Assembly (NCBI GenBank): GCA_014762635.1
Contig: JABURR010000091.1
Span: 1-64,000, forward strand
Source of the DNA: Paracoccaceae bacterium
Lineage (GTDB): Bacteria; Pseudomonadota; Alphaproteobacteria; Rhodobacterales; Rhodobacteraceae
Direction of reading: 5' to 3'
DNA length: 64,000 nucleotides
Shown: in pieces, positions 14,301 through 22,786 of the stretch
Layout: each line of letters opens with the position of its first letter
How positions within the stretch are numbered: the first letter of the stretch is position 1
Notes under the pieces: generated by a model
Seen by the model: only the letters and a program-made list of their open reading frames with translations
The model's database searches: none
What the model was told of the DNA's origin: nothing
Translations under genes and position numbers: made by a program

Positions 14301-17003
14301 GGCTTCGTCCATTGGGACGCCCCCGAGGCCCTGCGCGGCGGGTTGAACCTGCTGCATTACGGGCTGGGCGCGCGGCTCGTCCGCATGGACGGCAAGGAAC
14401 TCAACGAGCGCGACCAAGGCGATCGGGCCTACGTGCACGACGGCGTCGCACCCCATGCCAATGCACGGGAGGTACACCGCGACCTGGTCTTCAAACTGCC
14501 TGCGTCCGCCCAGATCACCGGGGCGATGCTCCAACTTCGCAGTTCGGTCAATCCGACAGGCTGGCCGGGTGAATACGAGATTTTCACATCATCCGACGGA
14601 ATCGCCTGGACCAAGGCCGCGGAAGGAACGCTGCGCCCGGTGATGGGGCCGCAATACACTGTCTTCGACGCCCCTATCGAGGCAGCCTACTTCCGCATTC
14701 TGTTCCCCGACTGCCCGGCCCGTGGATGCAATCGGATCTCGATTCAGGAGATTCAGGCCATCGGTGTGCCGGGTGAGCATCCCCAAGGCTGGCCGTCGAT
14801 CAACGCAGCAGCCCGGCCGTTGGGCGGGCATGTGGTCTACGCCCAACCCAACCATTCGGGCGATTGGAACGCGGCTTTGCTTCATGCCGATCCCGAACGT
14901 TCCAACGGCGACTGGCGCATCCGCGAAGAAACCCTCAGCGCCGTCATCGGTTTCCACCAGAACCGCGCCGCGCTGCTTGAGCGGATTGCGTGGGTCGGCA
15001 ACCCCAGGGACGAGCTTCGCGCCGAAGGCACCACGGTCGAAGCCAGCCTCGCCGGTCCCGACGGTCCGTGGACACCGCTGGGCATCCTGCCCTCTCCGCC
15101 GATTGGCGAGGACCGGGCGGAACTGGTCCTCGACCAGCCCACCTGGGCCCGCTACCTGCGCGTCACCATCCCCCTGCCGCATGACACCCGGCCCGTCGGC
15201 CCCGACGCGATCGAGGCGATCGAGGCGCCGGGCACCTCGGTCATCGGGCTGTGGGAGGATGACCGGGCGCAAGCCGCCTATGAGTACCAGACCGAAATCA
15301 AGGCCCTTGCCCCCGTTGAACCGGCAGGCGGCCCGGATCGGGACAACGCCGTGCGTCTTGCAACCGACACCGTAGTGGATTCGTCCGTCCTGCTGGAACG
15401 CAACGAAGATTGGTGGGTCGTCACCGTTCCCGATGGACCGCCGCAGGAAGCGGTCTTCGATTTCCGTTCCGTCCCGCTGGAGATCGCGGTCGAGGTCATG
15501 GACATCGAATCCGGATCGGTGGACCTGAAGCAGGAAGAATACGACGAGGGCACCCGCCTGAGCGGCCTCCTGTTTCCCGGCGACTACATGATCCGCGTCT
15601 ACGAGCCGCCGCGCTCGGTCGTCATCTCGTGGGATACCTCCGGCAGTGTCGGTGCCTATATCCCGCGCACCTTGGCGGCAGTTCGACTGTGGGCCGAATC
15701 TTTGCAACCGGGCCGCGATGCGCTGCAGTTGCTGCCATTTAGTGACCGCCCCGACAGGCTGCTTCTGCCCGAATGGGCGGAACGGCCCGAGGATGTTGCC
15801 CCCGCCCTGCGCGACCTGCCTGCCACCGGGTCGAGCGCGGCGGAAGAAACCCTGTCCTTTGCCGCGAAGTCCCTGATTGAGCGTGAAGGTGCGCGCGGCG
15901 TTGTGATCATCACCGATGCCGAGACGGGCCCTGACGGCAACCTCTGGCCCTACCTCCTGGCCTCCAAGCCGCGGGTCGTGTCGTTGTCCATTGACTCTGA
16001 CGGGCGCCAGAACGCTGCGATCATGATGGACTGGGCAAACCTGAACGGCGGTCGGTTCCAGCGCGTCGTCGGCGTGGCGGGCCTTGCGGACGGGCTCGAC
16101 ATGGCGGCTGCGCTGTTCCGGGCACCCAAGGCCTATCGCGTGGAGGCCACGTTCACCCCCTTCGTGGAGCCGGAGGGCGAGGCCGTCCTTTCGATCATGG
16201 CCCCGCCCCGGGAAGAGGGTGCGCCTGCCCCGGCGCCCACCGGCGCGATCGAGGTGATCCTGGATGCCTCGGGCTCGATGCTGAAGCGGTTGGACGGCAA
16301 GCGCCGCATCGCCATCGCCCATGACGCCCTGTCGCGGCTTGTGACGCAAACGCTCCCCGAGGGCACACCCTTTGCCTTCCGCGCCTTCGGCCTCGAGAAG
16401 GACGCCTGCCGTACCGAGTTGCGGATCCCGGTCTCGCCGCTGCAACGCAAGGCCGCCGAGGCGACGATCCGTGACGTGCCCGCGATCAACCTGGCCAAGA
16501 CCGCCATCGCCGCCAGCCTTCTGGCCGCGGCCGAGGATCTGAAGGACGCCAGCCCCCCGCGGGTGGTGGTGCTGGTGACCGACGGCGAAGAGACCTGCGA
16601 CGGTGATCCCGAGGCCGCCATCGCCGCGCTACGCGCCCAAGGGCTGGACGTCCGGGTGAACATCGTCGGCTTCGCGATCGACGACGCGGAACTGGCGCAG
16701 ACCTTCGCCGCCTGGGCCGAGGCGGGTGGCGGCGCCTATTTCGACGCGAGCAACGCCGAGGGGCTGACAACCGCCATCGACAAGGCAATGACGCCACGCT
16801 TCGAGGTGCATCGCACCCATATCGACGGCCGGGTGGAACGCATCGGCAGCCTCGCGCTGGGTGAAAAGCTGACGGTTCCCGCCGGACAGATCAGCGTAAC
16901 ACCCGGTGCCGCCGCGCAAGGCGAGACCGTGACCTTGCGCGTCGCGCCCGAAGAAAACGTGCGACTGACCTATGGAGGCGAGTCCGGACTGGGTTCGGAG
17001 TAG
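11340..17003 (+). CDS. Giant secreted protein with pre-peptidase-like repeats, discoidin-like region and two VWA domains
   Basis: An 1887-residue protein. I start it at the ATGA overlap with the previous gene because a signal peptide follows (LGFALLVGLGFLSPALA, cleavage near residue 26). Residues about 248, 370 and 478 begin three E-x-E-P-N units (DETEPNRDD, HEIEPNDHA, YEAEPNGGA) typical of bacterial pre-peptidase C-terminal domains. About 885-980 looks like an NEW3/Ig-like domain (LRNEGDTALDLELEP, LEPGATAQVSVSL), and 990-1140 like a discoidin/F5-8 domain. VWA 1 (about 1426-1600) has the MIDAS motif DTSGS; VWA 2 (about 1637-1820) has DASGS and TDGEETCDGD. It is probably an envelope or extracellular adhesion/scaffold protein. 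Partner and ligand unknown. Confidence 0.85.
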   Translation: MKCSKIPQRLGFALLVGLGFLSPALAQSDDLLARVERTREVMAASPVLQLGETPVDVASDDGQFFWIEAPGPGLYRIALDEPGAIKLMFFANADGRYDGETRESVVANRANGYVAPEMGPFLLTGRWPYLLSVNTLGPAKLRFEQVEAFDTLSPLPEKDSAIGTGIHLLELSGELRLSLPDPESPLRIETWTEPRTKHASEVGRIPIEQGLFPYDPDKDVRLSLKTEVQDGQPAALTLLRILPSGDELDETEPNRDDPDTFDLAKGYRGVMLRGSDFDTLTFTLDAPREMSFKVTTEAIWADFQVMLERVEDRDRFTALLRSSERGVAETGPLSLPAGDYRLQIQSENQSEQHIPYDVAAADGAPAKPGHEIEPNDHARAAVALPPEGTLRGRVAADDIDFIAFSVDTPDRLWRVFSLGADRLILHGHGGTIADVSAINRRAIADALALVPGDYLAEVRGTGDYAFRVMELGERPEGYEAEPNGGAATAQFLTFGQTVTGNFPWSDDTDGYQFRLNAETPVEIVIEPSGDGPMDAKLHLGNTQWAYDRDFEPGQGTYVFRGKLPAGDWFIFLRALSNNTRGSYRLTVSHLPDVADDELDFTPLTARPVPMDGDVSGSVGAFDAVDNLLVRLPEGEGTALVTCTGGGRNPGWSLWPWSGGKKLDTPKGGMIFADYPGDLGGAARIFVEGSNAPQDYACSVRFPADTANLPAPTPAGTDEVVTIAPGQSLEGTLTAELQRQTLKFDMAPGDIGLMACFDADGQGFEPRSDNWRAYDMDVVPHERFAPMVPIYAGNEPRLELRAPNRGEPPFDWRCTLLGLDDLPRLASQGPLAELTVPPEAAPTRPENTPEQAGEPPSLDALLALVPPESQPSGDLPVAITLDEVPPLAAYSSYGQRLALGAELRNEGDTALDLELEPTVTGEGWTASVDPTATRLEPGATAQVSVSLTAPPLLSPMVQPSLTLTATAGAYYATQVASVPLSPDAPARDGFVHWDAPEALRGGLNLLHYGLGARLVRMDGKELNERDQGDRAYVHDGVAPHANAREVHRDLVFKLPASAQITGAMLQLRSSVNPTGWPGEYEIFTSSDGIAWTKAAEGTLRPVMGPQYTVFDAPIEAAYFRILFPDCPARGCNRISIQEIQAIGVPGEHPQGWPSINAAARPLGGHVVYAQPNHSGDWNAALLHADPERSNGDWRIREETLSAVIGFHQNRAALLERIAWVGNPRDELRAEGTTVEASLAGPDGPWTPLGILPSPPIGEDRAELVLDQPTWARYLRVTIPLPHDTRPVGPDAIEAIEAPGTSVIGLWEDDRAQAAYEYQTEIKALAPVEPAGGPDRDNAVRLATDTVVDSSVLLERNEDWWVVTVPDGPPQEAVFDFRSVPLEIAVEVMDIESGSVDLKQEEYDEGTRLSGLLFPGDYMIRVYEPPRSVVISWDTSGSVGAYIPRTLAAVRLWAESLQPGRDALQLLPFSDRPDRLLLPEWAERPEDVAPALRDLPATGSSAAEETLSFAAKSLIEREGARGVVIITDAETGPDGNLWPYLLASKPRVVSLSIDSDGRQNAAIMMDWANLNGGRFQRVVGVAGLADGLDMAAALFRAPKAYRVEATFTPFVEPEGEAVLSIMAPPREEGAPAPAPTGAIEVILDASGSMLKRLDGKRRIAIAHDALSRLVTQTLPEGTPFAFRAFGLEKDACRTELRIPVSPLQRKAAEATIRDVPAINLAKTAIAASLLAAAEDLKDASPPRVVVLVTDGEETCDGDPEAAIAALRAQGLDVRVNIVGFAIDDAELAQTFAAWAEAGGGAYFDASNAEGLTTAIDKAMTPRFEVHRTHIDGRVERIGSLALGEKLTVPAGQISVTPGAAAQGETVTLRVAPEENVRLTYGGESGLGSE

Positions 17004-17167
17004 TATCGCAATGGTTGCGAGCGTCCAATACGTGACATTCCGGAGAACTGTTTCCAAAATACCCGGGCGACCCCTGCATATTTGATGATTTTTTCTGGCT
17101 TTGGTCATTTTTCTGCCCTGTTGTCTTGGCAGTTTCTTGCCTAGGGACAGATGAGAAGGGTAGGAAT

Positions 17168-17314
17168 ATGCACTTCACCGACATCAGCTTCGATCAGATC
17201 GTTTTCGCCGCAATGACCTGCATCGCTCTGCGCGAAGCGATGATCATGACCCTGCCGAACAGCATCGCCGGACCCGGCGGCTGGCTCGTCGACACCTCCG
17301 AGCGGGACATCTGA
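17168..17314 (+). CDS. 48-residue hypothetical protein
   Basis: ATG at 17168 follows AGAAGGGTAGGAAT, a fair ribosome-binding site. The product begins MHFTDISFDQIVFAAMTCIA and contains a weakly hydrophobic centre and MIMTLPNSIAGPGGW. No family recognised. It is separated from the VWA gene by 164 bases and ends 10 bases before the convergent exchanger gene. Small-protein calls of this kind can be wrong; composition is like that of real genes. Confidence 0.45.
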   Translation: MHFTDISFDQIVFAAMTCIALREAMIMTLPNSIAGPGGWLVDTSERDI

Positions 17315-17323
17315 TCCGCTCTA

Positions 17324-18373
17324 TTACCTGATCTGGTAATAGATCCACAGACTGGCCAGGTAGGCCAGGATCACCAATCCTGAATCGATCCCCAGGCGCC
17401 CCATGCGGGGCTTGCGTCGCCAGATCATCCCCATGATGAAGATGGCGGTCACCAGCATTCCGAAACAGATGGACAGCATTGCCGTGGTGCCCACCCCGGC
17501 AAGGATCGGCCCGCGCGTGAACAGCATGTCCGCCGGAAGCACCAGAACCAGCATGATCAGGTTCGACCCGAAGATATTGGAAATCGCCATCGTATAGGCA
17601 CCAAGGCGCACCGCCGCGATGGTGGTGGACAGCTCCGGCATCGACGTCGCCGCCGCCAGAAGCGTAACGCCGATGAAGCCCGCGCCCAGGCCCGTTGTCT
17701 CGGCCACCGCTTCGGCCGAGGCGACCAGCGCCAGGCCGAAGACAAGAATCGCCACGCAGGCCGCCACGGATTGCATGATGATCATCCGGGTGCTGGTGTC
17801 TGCGGAGATACTCAGGACCTGCAACGGTACCGGGGTCTCGTCGGGCAGGTCCACCGGCACCCAGTCGCTGGCATCGTCATAGCGCCGCAGCAGGTAGATC
17901 GTGCCGCAATAGGCGATCGCGATCACGATGCCCCCCAGCCCGACAGGGCCGAAACTCACCGGCTCCCCCAGAACGATCACGATGAGCATCATCGCCATGA
18001 GCATCATCAGAAGTGTCGCTTCCAGCGCGTGATTGGCCTTGCGCGGGTAGTTGGTGATCGCCCCCGGCGCCCAGAGATCCGCCGTGGCAAGGATCGCCGT
18101 CTGCAGGGCGATCCCGCCAAATAGGTTGTTCAGCACCAGCGACTGGTTCTGCCTCAGCGCCGCGCTCAGGGTCGTCGCGACCTCGGGCAGCGAGGTGGCC
18201 AGCGACAGAACCAGCAACCCCATCAGGGACTTCGCCAGCTTCAGCCGGTCGGCCAGCGCGTCGATCAGCTGGGCAAGCCGCGTGCCCGAAAGCCAGACGA
18301 CGGTAGCCACCGCCACGAACACGGCAAGGTTCTGGCTGGCAGAGGTCTCGGATAGCAAACGCTCGATTAGCAT
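17324..18373 (-). CDS. Ca2+/cation antiporter (CaCA, sodium/calcium exchanger family)
   Basis: A 349-residue integral membrane protein using the ATG at 18373 (upstream in-frame codons lack membrane or family sequence). Two inverted alpha repeats are visible: SLATSLPEVATTLSAALRQN with SLVLNNLFGG, and AAATSMPELSTTIAAVRLGA with MAISNIFGSN. The acidic residues of the (S/T)xPE motifs bind the cation. A hydrophilic loop (DDASDWVPVDLPDETPVP) separates the halves. Members exchange Ca2+ or related cations for Na+ or H+ across the inner membrane. It is divergent from the site-2 protease gene. Confidence 0.88.
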   Translation of the reverse strand: MLIERLLSETSASQNLAVFVAVATVVWLSGTRLAQLIDALADRLKLAKSLMGLLVLSLATSLPEVATTLSAALRQNQSLVLNNLFGGIALQTAILATADLWAPGAITNYPRKANHALEATLLMMLMAMMLIVIVLGEPVSFGPVGLGGIVIAIAYCGTIYLLRRYDDASDWVPVDLPDETPVPLQVLSISADTSTRMIIMQSVAACVAILVFGLALVASAEAVAETTGLGAGFIGVTLLAAATSMPELSTTIAAVRLGAYTMAISNIFGSNLIMLVLVLPADMLFTRGPILAGVGTTAMLSICFGMLVTAIFIMGMIWRRKPRMGRLGIDSGLVILAYLASLWIYYQIR

Positions 18374-18499
18374 GGGTTTCCCGCCAGTTGGGTCCGCGCA
18401 ACCTGCGCCGGGGCGACCGGCCCGGTCGTTGATCTGGCGCAAGGCCGTTAACGCCAAAGGCTCTATTCTGTCATCGCGCACAGAATGACAGGATCGCCG

Positions 18500-19636
18500 A
18501 TGTTCGCCAATGCCGTACGCCTATTCGATATCATGGGGTTCGAGATCAAGGTCGACCCAAGCTGGCTCATCATCGCCGGGCTCATTGTCTGGAGCCTGTC
18601 GACAGCCTGGTTCCCGATGGACGTGCCCGGCCTCACGCAGGCCACCTACGTCACCGCCTCTGTCATCGCGATGCTGGGCCTCTTTGCCGGGCTGATCCTG
18701 CACGAGCTGTCGCATTCGCTGATGGCCCGGCGCTTCAACGTCCGGGTGGGCGGCATCACGCTGTTCATCTTCGGTGGCGTGGCCGAACTGGACAACGAGC
18801 CCGAAAGCGCGAGGTCGGAATTCTGGATCGCCATCGCCGGGCCTGCCATGAGCTTCGCGCTGGCCGCACTTTTCTGGGTGATCACCGGATCGGCGTCGCA
18901 GCTTGGGGCGGGCGACCTGACGGTGAGCGTGCTGTCCTATCTGTCGACGATCAACCTGGTGCTCGCGATCTTCAACCTGGTGCCTGCCTTCCCGCTGGAT
19001 GGGGGCCGGATCCTGCGCTCGGCCCTGTGGCACCGCAAGGGCGACGTGGTCGAGGCCACGCGCATCGCTTCGGGCGCCGGGACGGTTTTCGGATACGCGC
19101 TGATCGCCATGGGGCTTCTGTCGCTGTTTTCCGGCGGGTCCGTGGGCGGGATCTGGCAGATCCTGATCGGGACATTCGTGGTCTCGGCCTCGCGCTCCAC
19201 CTATCGGCAGGTGCTGTTCAACGCCTCGCTCAAGGGGCTGGTGGTGGCCGACGTGATGACCCGCCACCCGGTCACGGTTGCCCCCGACATGACCCTCGAC
19301 CGCGTGGTCGAGGAGGTGATGATGCGCCAGGGCCTGTCCTTCCTGCCGGTCATCGCCCATGGCAAGGTTCTGGGCCACGTGGAAAGCGCCGCCATCCGAA
19401 CGGTCGAACGCGAGAAATGGCCTGACCTGAGCGCCGAGGATGTCATGGCCCCGGCCAGCGAGGCCACCGTTGTCGATCCGGGCCTTTCGACCATCAAGCT
19501 GCTGGAACGCATGGGCCAGGCCCAGCGCCGGAAATTCATCGTGGCCCGGAACGGAGAACTGCTGGGCGTCGTGTCCCTGTCGGACATGCTGGGCCATATC
19601 GAAGTGATGCAGCTTTTGGGGCAACAGGTCCGGTGA
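18500..19636 (+). CDS. Site-2 protease (M50 family) with C-terminal CBS pair
   Basis: A 378-residue polytopic zinc metalloprotease. The HELSH motif (HExxH) lies in the second hydrophobic segment and the third zinc ligand is in VPAFPLDGGRIL. A pair of CBS domains follows (VADVMTRHPVTVAPDMTLDR; AEDVMAPASEATVVDPGLST) and may sense nucleotides. The family cleaves membrane-embedded regulators such as anti-sigma factors. I use the ATG at 18500 because ACAGGA is six bases ahead; ATG 18485 is in frame but lacks a ribosome-binding site. No anti-sigma factor is nearby. Confidence 0.9.
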   Translation: MFANAVRLFDIMGFEIKVDPSWLIIAGLIVWSLSTAWFPMDVPGLTQATYVTASVIAMLGLFAGLILHELSHSLMARRFNVRVGGITLFIFGGVAELDNEPESARSEFWIAIAGPAMSFALAALFWVITGSASQLGAGDLTVSVLSYLSTINLVLAIFNLVPAFPLDGGRILRSALWHRKGDVVEATRIASGAGTVFGYALIAMGLLSLFSGGSVGGIWQILIGTFVVSASRSTYRQVLFNASLKGLVVADVMTRHPVTVAPDMTLDRVVEEVMMRQGLSFLPVIAHGKVLGHVESAAIRTVEREKWPDLSAEDVMAPASEATVVDPGLSTIKLLERMGQAQRRKFIVARNGELLGVVSLSDMLGHIEVMQLLGQQVR

Positions 19637-19709
19637 CGGCCTGCGCCTTCTGTCTGAGCACTGTCCGCGGGGCCACGGCCCGTGCTAGGAAAGTCCCGAG
19701 GGCTTGTGC

Positions 19710-20417
19710 ATGACCGAAACCATTTTCCGCACCGAGGGCCTGACCAAGGTCTACGACACCGGCACCGTGAAGATCCACGCGCTGGCTGGCGTCGACCTAG
19801 AGCTATTCTCGGGCGAGCTTGCCGTGCTACTGGGGCCATCGGGCAGCGGCAAGTCCACGCTTCTGAATATCCTGGGCGGGCTGGATCATGCCACCGCAGG
19901 CCGCGTCTGGTTTCGCGATCTCGAACTCACCGGGTTGGGCGATCGCGGGCTGACGCGGTTCCGGCGCGATCACGTGGGCTTCGTCTTCCAGTTTTACAAC
20001 CTCGTGGCCAGCCTGACCGCGCGGGAAAACGTGCAACTGGTGACGGATGTCTCGCCCAACCCGATGAACCCCGCCGAGGCGCTGGAACTGGTCGGGCTGG
20101 GCCACCGGATGGATCATTTCCCGGCCGAGATGTCGGGCGGCGAGCAGCAGCGCGTCGCCATCGCCCGCGCCATCGCCAAGCGCCCCGAGGTGCTGCTGTG
20201 CGATGAACCCACCGGCGCGCTCGACAGCAAGACCGGGGTGCAGGTGCTCGAGGCGCTGCGCGACGTGAACGAGAGGTTTGGAACCACCACCGCCGTGATT
20301 ACCCATAACGCGGCGATCCGGAAGATGGCGCATCGCGTGATCCGCTTCCAGGACGGCAGGATCAGCGCCGTCGAGGTGAACAAGACGCGCATCGCCCCTG
20401 CGGAAATCGAGTGGTGA
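19710..20417 (+). CDS. ABC exporter ATPase (LolD/MacB type)
   Basis: A 235-residue nucleotide-binding protein. Walker A is [12 protein letters not shown], the signature is [13 protein letters not shown] and Walker B is [36 protein letters not shown] is the Q-loop region typical of LolD/MacB ATPases. It energises the FtsX-type permease encoded next, whose start region overlaps the stop of this gene. Together with the HlyD-like adaptor gene it forms a three-gene tripartite export system. An in-frame TTG two codons earlier was not used. Confidence 0.93.
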   Translation: MTETIFRTEGLTKVYDTGTVKIHALAGVDLELFSGELAVLLGPSGSGKSTLLNILGGLDHATAGRVWFRDLELTGLGDRGLTRFRRDHVGFVFQFYNLVASLTARENVQLVTDVSPNPMNPAEALELVGLGHRMDHFPAEMSGGEQQRVAIARAIAKRPEVLLCDEPTGALDSKTGVQVLEALRDVNERFGTTTAVITHNAAIRKMAHRVIRFQDGRISAVEVNKTRIAPAEIEW

Positions 20418-20419
20418 AC

Positions 20420-22783
20420 ATGGACGCGCTGGACCGGAAACTGCTCAGGGATTTCCGCCGCCTCTGGGCACAGGCGCTGGCCATCGCGCTGGTGCTGGCC
20501 TGCGGGGTGGCGATCCTGATGACGACCTTCGGCATGTACCAGGCGCTGAACGAAACGCGCGCCGCCTATTACGAGCGGAACCGTTTCGCCGACCTCTTCG
20601 CCCAGACCCGCCGCGCGCCCCTGACCCTGATGCCCGAGATCCGCGCGATCGAAGGCGTCTACGCCGTGGAACCCCGGGTCACCGGGGCCGCGATCCTGAC
20701 GATTCCGGGCCGGGCGGAAAACGCCGTGGGCCGCATCCTCTCGCTGCCGGCCTCCGGGCCACCGACGCTGAACGAGCCGATCCTGCGGTCGGGCCGCTAC
20801 CCCGATCCCGGGGCGGCGAACGAGGTCATGGTCAACGAACCCTTCGCCCGGGCCAACGGCTTTGCCCTGGGCGACACGTTCGAGGCCAACCTGAACGGCT
20901 CGCTCCGGCCCCTCACGATCACCGGGACTTTCCTCTCGCCCGAGTTCATCTACACCATCGGCCCCGGCGCGCTGATGCCCGACAACGAGGGCTTCGGCAT
21001 CCTTATGATGCCCGAACCCGCCGTGGCCGCCGCCTTCGACATGAGCGGCGCGTTCAACTCGGTCAGTCTCAAGCTCACCGCCTCGGCCCGGCCCGAGGCG
21101 GTCAAGGACGCGCTCGACCGGATACTGGAACCCTATGGCGGGCTGGGCGCCTATGACCGGATACGGCAGGAATCCCACGCTTTCATCGATGCCGAGATCA
21201 AGCAGCTCCGATCCATGTCGGTGATCCTGCCGCCGATCTTTTTCGGCATCTCGGCTTTTCTCGTGAACATGGTCATCGGGCGGATCGTGATGCTCGAACG
21301 CAGCGAGATCGGGCTGATGAAGGCCATCGGCTATTCCGACACCACGGTGCTGACCCACTACGTCCTGCTTGCGGTGTTGATCGCCGTGGGTGGGCTGGCG
21401 GTCGGCTGGCCGATGGGAAGCTGGCTGACCTTCCTGCTGGCGCGGCTTTATGCGCAGTTCTTCGACTTTCCGTTCCTGATCTTCACCATGTCCTACGAGC
21501 CCTACGTGGTCTCGGGGGTGCTGGCGCTGCTCACGGCCGCGCTTGGTGCCGCGCAAAGTGCCTTGCGCGCCGCGCGGATGCCGCCCGCCGTAGCGATGCT
21601 CCCGCCCGCACCGCCGCGGTTCCGCCGTTCCATGACCGACCGCCTGCTGCAATTCCTGCGCCTGTCGCAGCCGGTGATGATGATCCTGCGCAGCCTGATG
21701 CGGTGGCCGCTGCGCTCGTTCCTGAATGCGCTTGGCCTGGCGCTGGCGGTGGCGATCCTTGTCTCCTCCAGCTTCTTCACCGACGCCATGGAAGAGATCA
21801 TCGACAGTGCCTTCTACCAATCCAACCGGCAGGACGCGATCCTGCTGCTGTCGGGCGACATCAAGGAAACCGCGCTGGAAGAGGTGCGCCGCCTGCCCGG
21901 CGTTATGCAGGCCGAGGGGCAGCTCAGCGCGCTCGCCATCCTGCGCAACGGGCACCTGTCGAAACATGTGCCGATCGAGGCCCGCCGCGCCGGCGCCGAC
22001 CTTGCGCGCATCGTCGATGGCGACGGCCACCCGCGCGAGGCCCCCGGTCACGGCATCCTGCTGGCCGAACGGCTGGCCGCCCAGCTTGACCTGCAACCGG
22101 GCGAGACGGTGGAGATCGAGTTCCTGACCGGTCGGCGCGAAACCGTCGAGGTCACCGTCGCGGGCACGGTCCCGCAATATTTCGGCCTTGGCGCCTACAT
22201 GGACTTCGAGGCCCTGAACGCGCTCTTTCGGCAGACCCCGCAGATCACCATGGCCCATGTGACGCTCGACAGCGCTGCGGATACCGAATTCCACGCCGCG
22301 GTTCAGGACCTGCCCAAGCTCGTCAGCACGATCATGCTGACCGACACGCGCAGCGGGTTCCAGGACACGATCGAGCAGAACATCGGCTACATGACCACGA
22401 TCTACATCGTCATCGCCTCGCTGATCACCATCGGCGTCGCCTACAACGGCGCGCGCATCCAGCTTTCGGAACGCGCCCGGGAACTGGCAAGCCTGCGCAT
22501 CCTCGGCTTCTCGCGCGGGGAGGTGTCGTTCATCCTGGTGGGCGAGACGATGCTGCTGGCGCTGCTGGCGCAGCCGTTGGGCTGGCTGATCGGGGCCGGC
22601 ATCGCCAAGGCCGCCGTGGAAGGCTTCACCAGCGACCTTTACCGGATTCCGCTGGTGCTGAAGCCCGACACCTTCGCCAAGGCCAGCATCGTCGTGCTGA
22701 TCGCCGCGCTGGTCGCGGCCCTTGTGGTGCGGCGGCGGCTTGATAACCTTGACCTCGTAGCCGCCATGAAAACGCGGGAGTAA
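20420..22783 (+). CDS. ABC exporter permease with duplicated FtsX domains
   Basis: A 787-residue membrane protein with an N-terminal helix (LAIALVLACGVAILMTTFGM), a large periplasmic domain, three helices with FtsX-like sequence (FGISAFLVNMVIGRIVMLER, SEIGLMKAIGYSD), then a second copy (SLMRWPLRSFLNALGLALAV; ARELASLRILGFSRGEVSFI). This two-FtsX layout is that of large DevC/MacB-like exporters of lipids or glycolipids. GTGs at 20411 and 20414 are alternative starts overlapping the ATPase stop. Substrate unknown. Confidence 0.92.
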   Translation: MDALDRKLLRDFRRLWAQALAIALVLACGVAILMTTFGMYQALNETRAAYYERNRFADLFAQTRRAPLTLMPEIRAIEGVYAVEPRVTGAAILTIPGRAENAVGRILSLPASGPPTLNEPILRSGRYPDPGAANEVMVNEPFARANGFALGDTFEANLNGSLRPLTITGTFLSPEFIYTIGPGALMPDNEGFGILMMPEPAVAAAFDMSGAFNSVSLKLTASARPEAVKDALDRILEPYGGLGAYDRIRQESHAFIDAEIKQLRSMSVILPPIFFGISAFLVNMVIGRIVMLERSEIGLMKAIGYSDTTVLTHYVLLAVLIAVGGLAVGWPMGSWLTFLLARLYAQFFDFPFLIFTMSYEPYVVSGVLALLTAALGAAQSALRAARMPPAVAMLPPAPPRFRRSMTDRLLQFLRLSQPVMMILRSLMRWPLRSFLNALGLALAVAILVSSSFFTDAMEEIIDSAFYQSNRQDAILLLSGDIKETALEEVRRLPGVMQAEGQLSALAILRNGHLSKHVPIEARRAGADLARIVDGDGHPREAPGHGILLAERLAAQLDLQPGETVEIEFLTGRRETVEVTVAGTVPQYFGLGAYMDFEALNALFRQTPQITMAHVTLDSAADTEFHAAVQDLPKLVSTIMLTDTRSGFQDTIEQNIGYMTTIYIVIASLITIGVAYNGARIQLSERARELASLRILGFSRGEVSFILVGETMLLALLAQPLGWLIGAGIAKAAVEGFTSDLYRIPLVLKPDTFAKASIVVLIAALVAALVVRRRLDNLDLVAAMKTRE

Positions 22784-22786
22784 CCC

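Noticed and set aside
14589-16445. A 618-codon minus-strand frame opposite the VWA protein gene
   Set aside because: Same shadow composition; the plus strand has VWA motifs and normal codon use through the whole stretch.
20114-22294. A 726-codon open frame on the minus strand opposite the ABC permease
   Set aside because: Its product is rich in Arg, Gly, His and Gln, without hydrophobic or domain patterns, which is the usual high-GC shadow of a real gene. The plus-strand frame has clear FtsX-like membrane domains.
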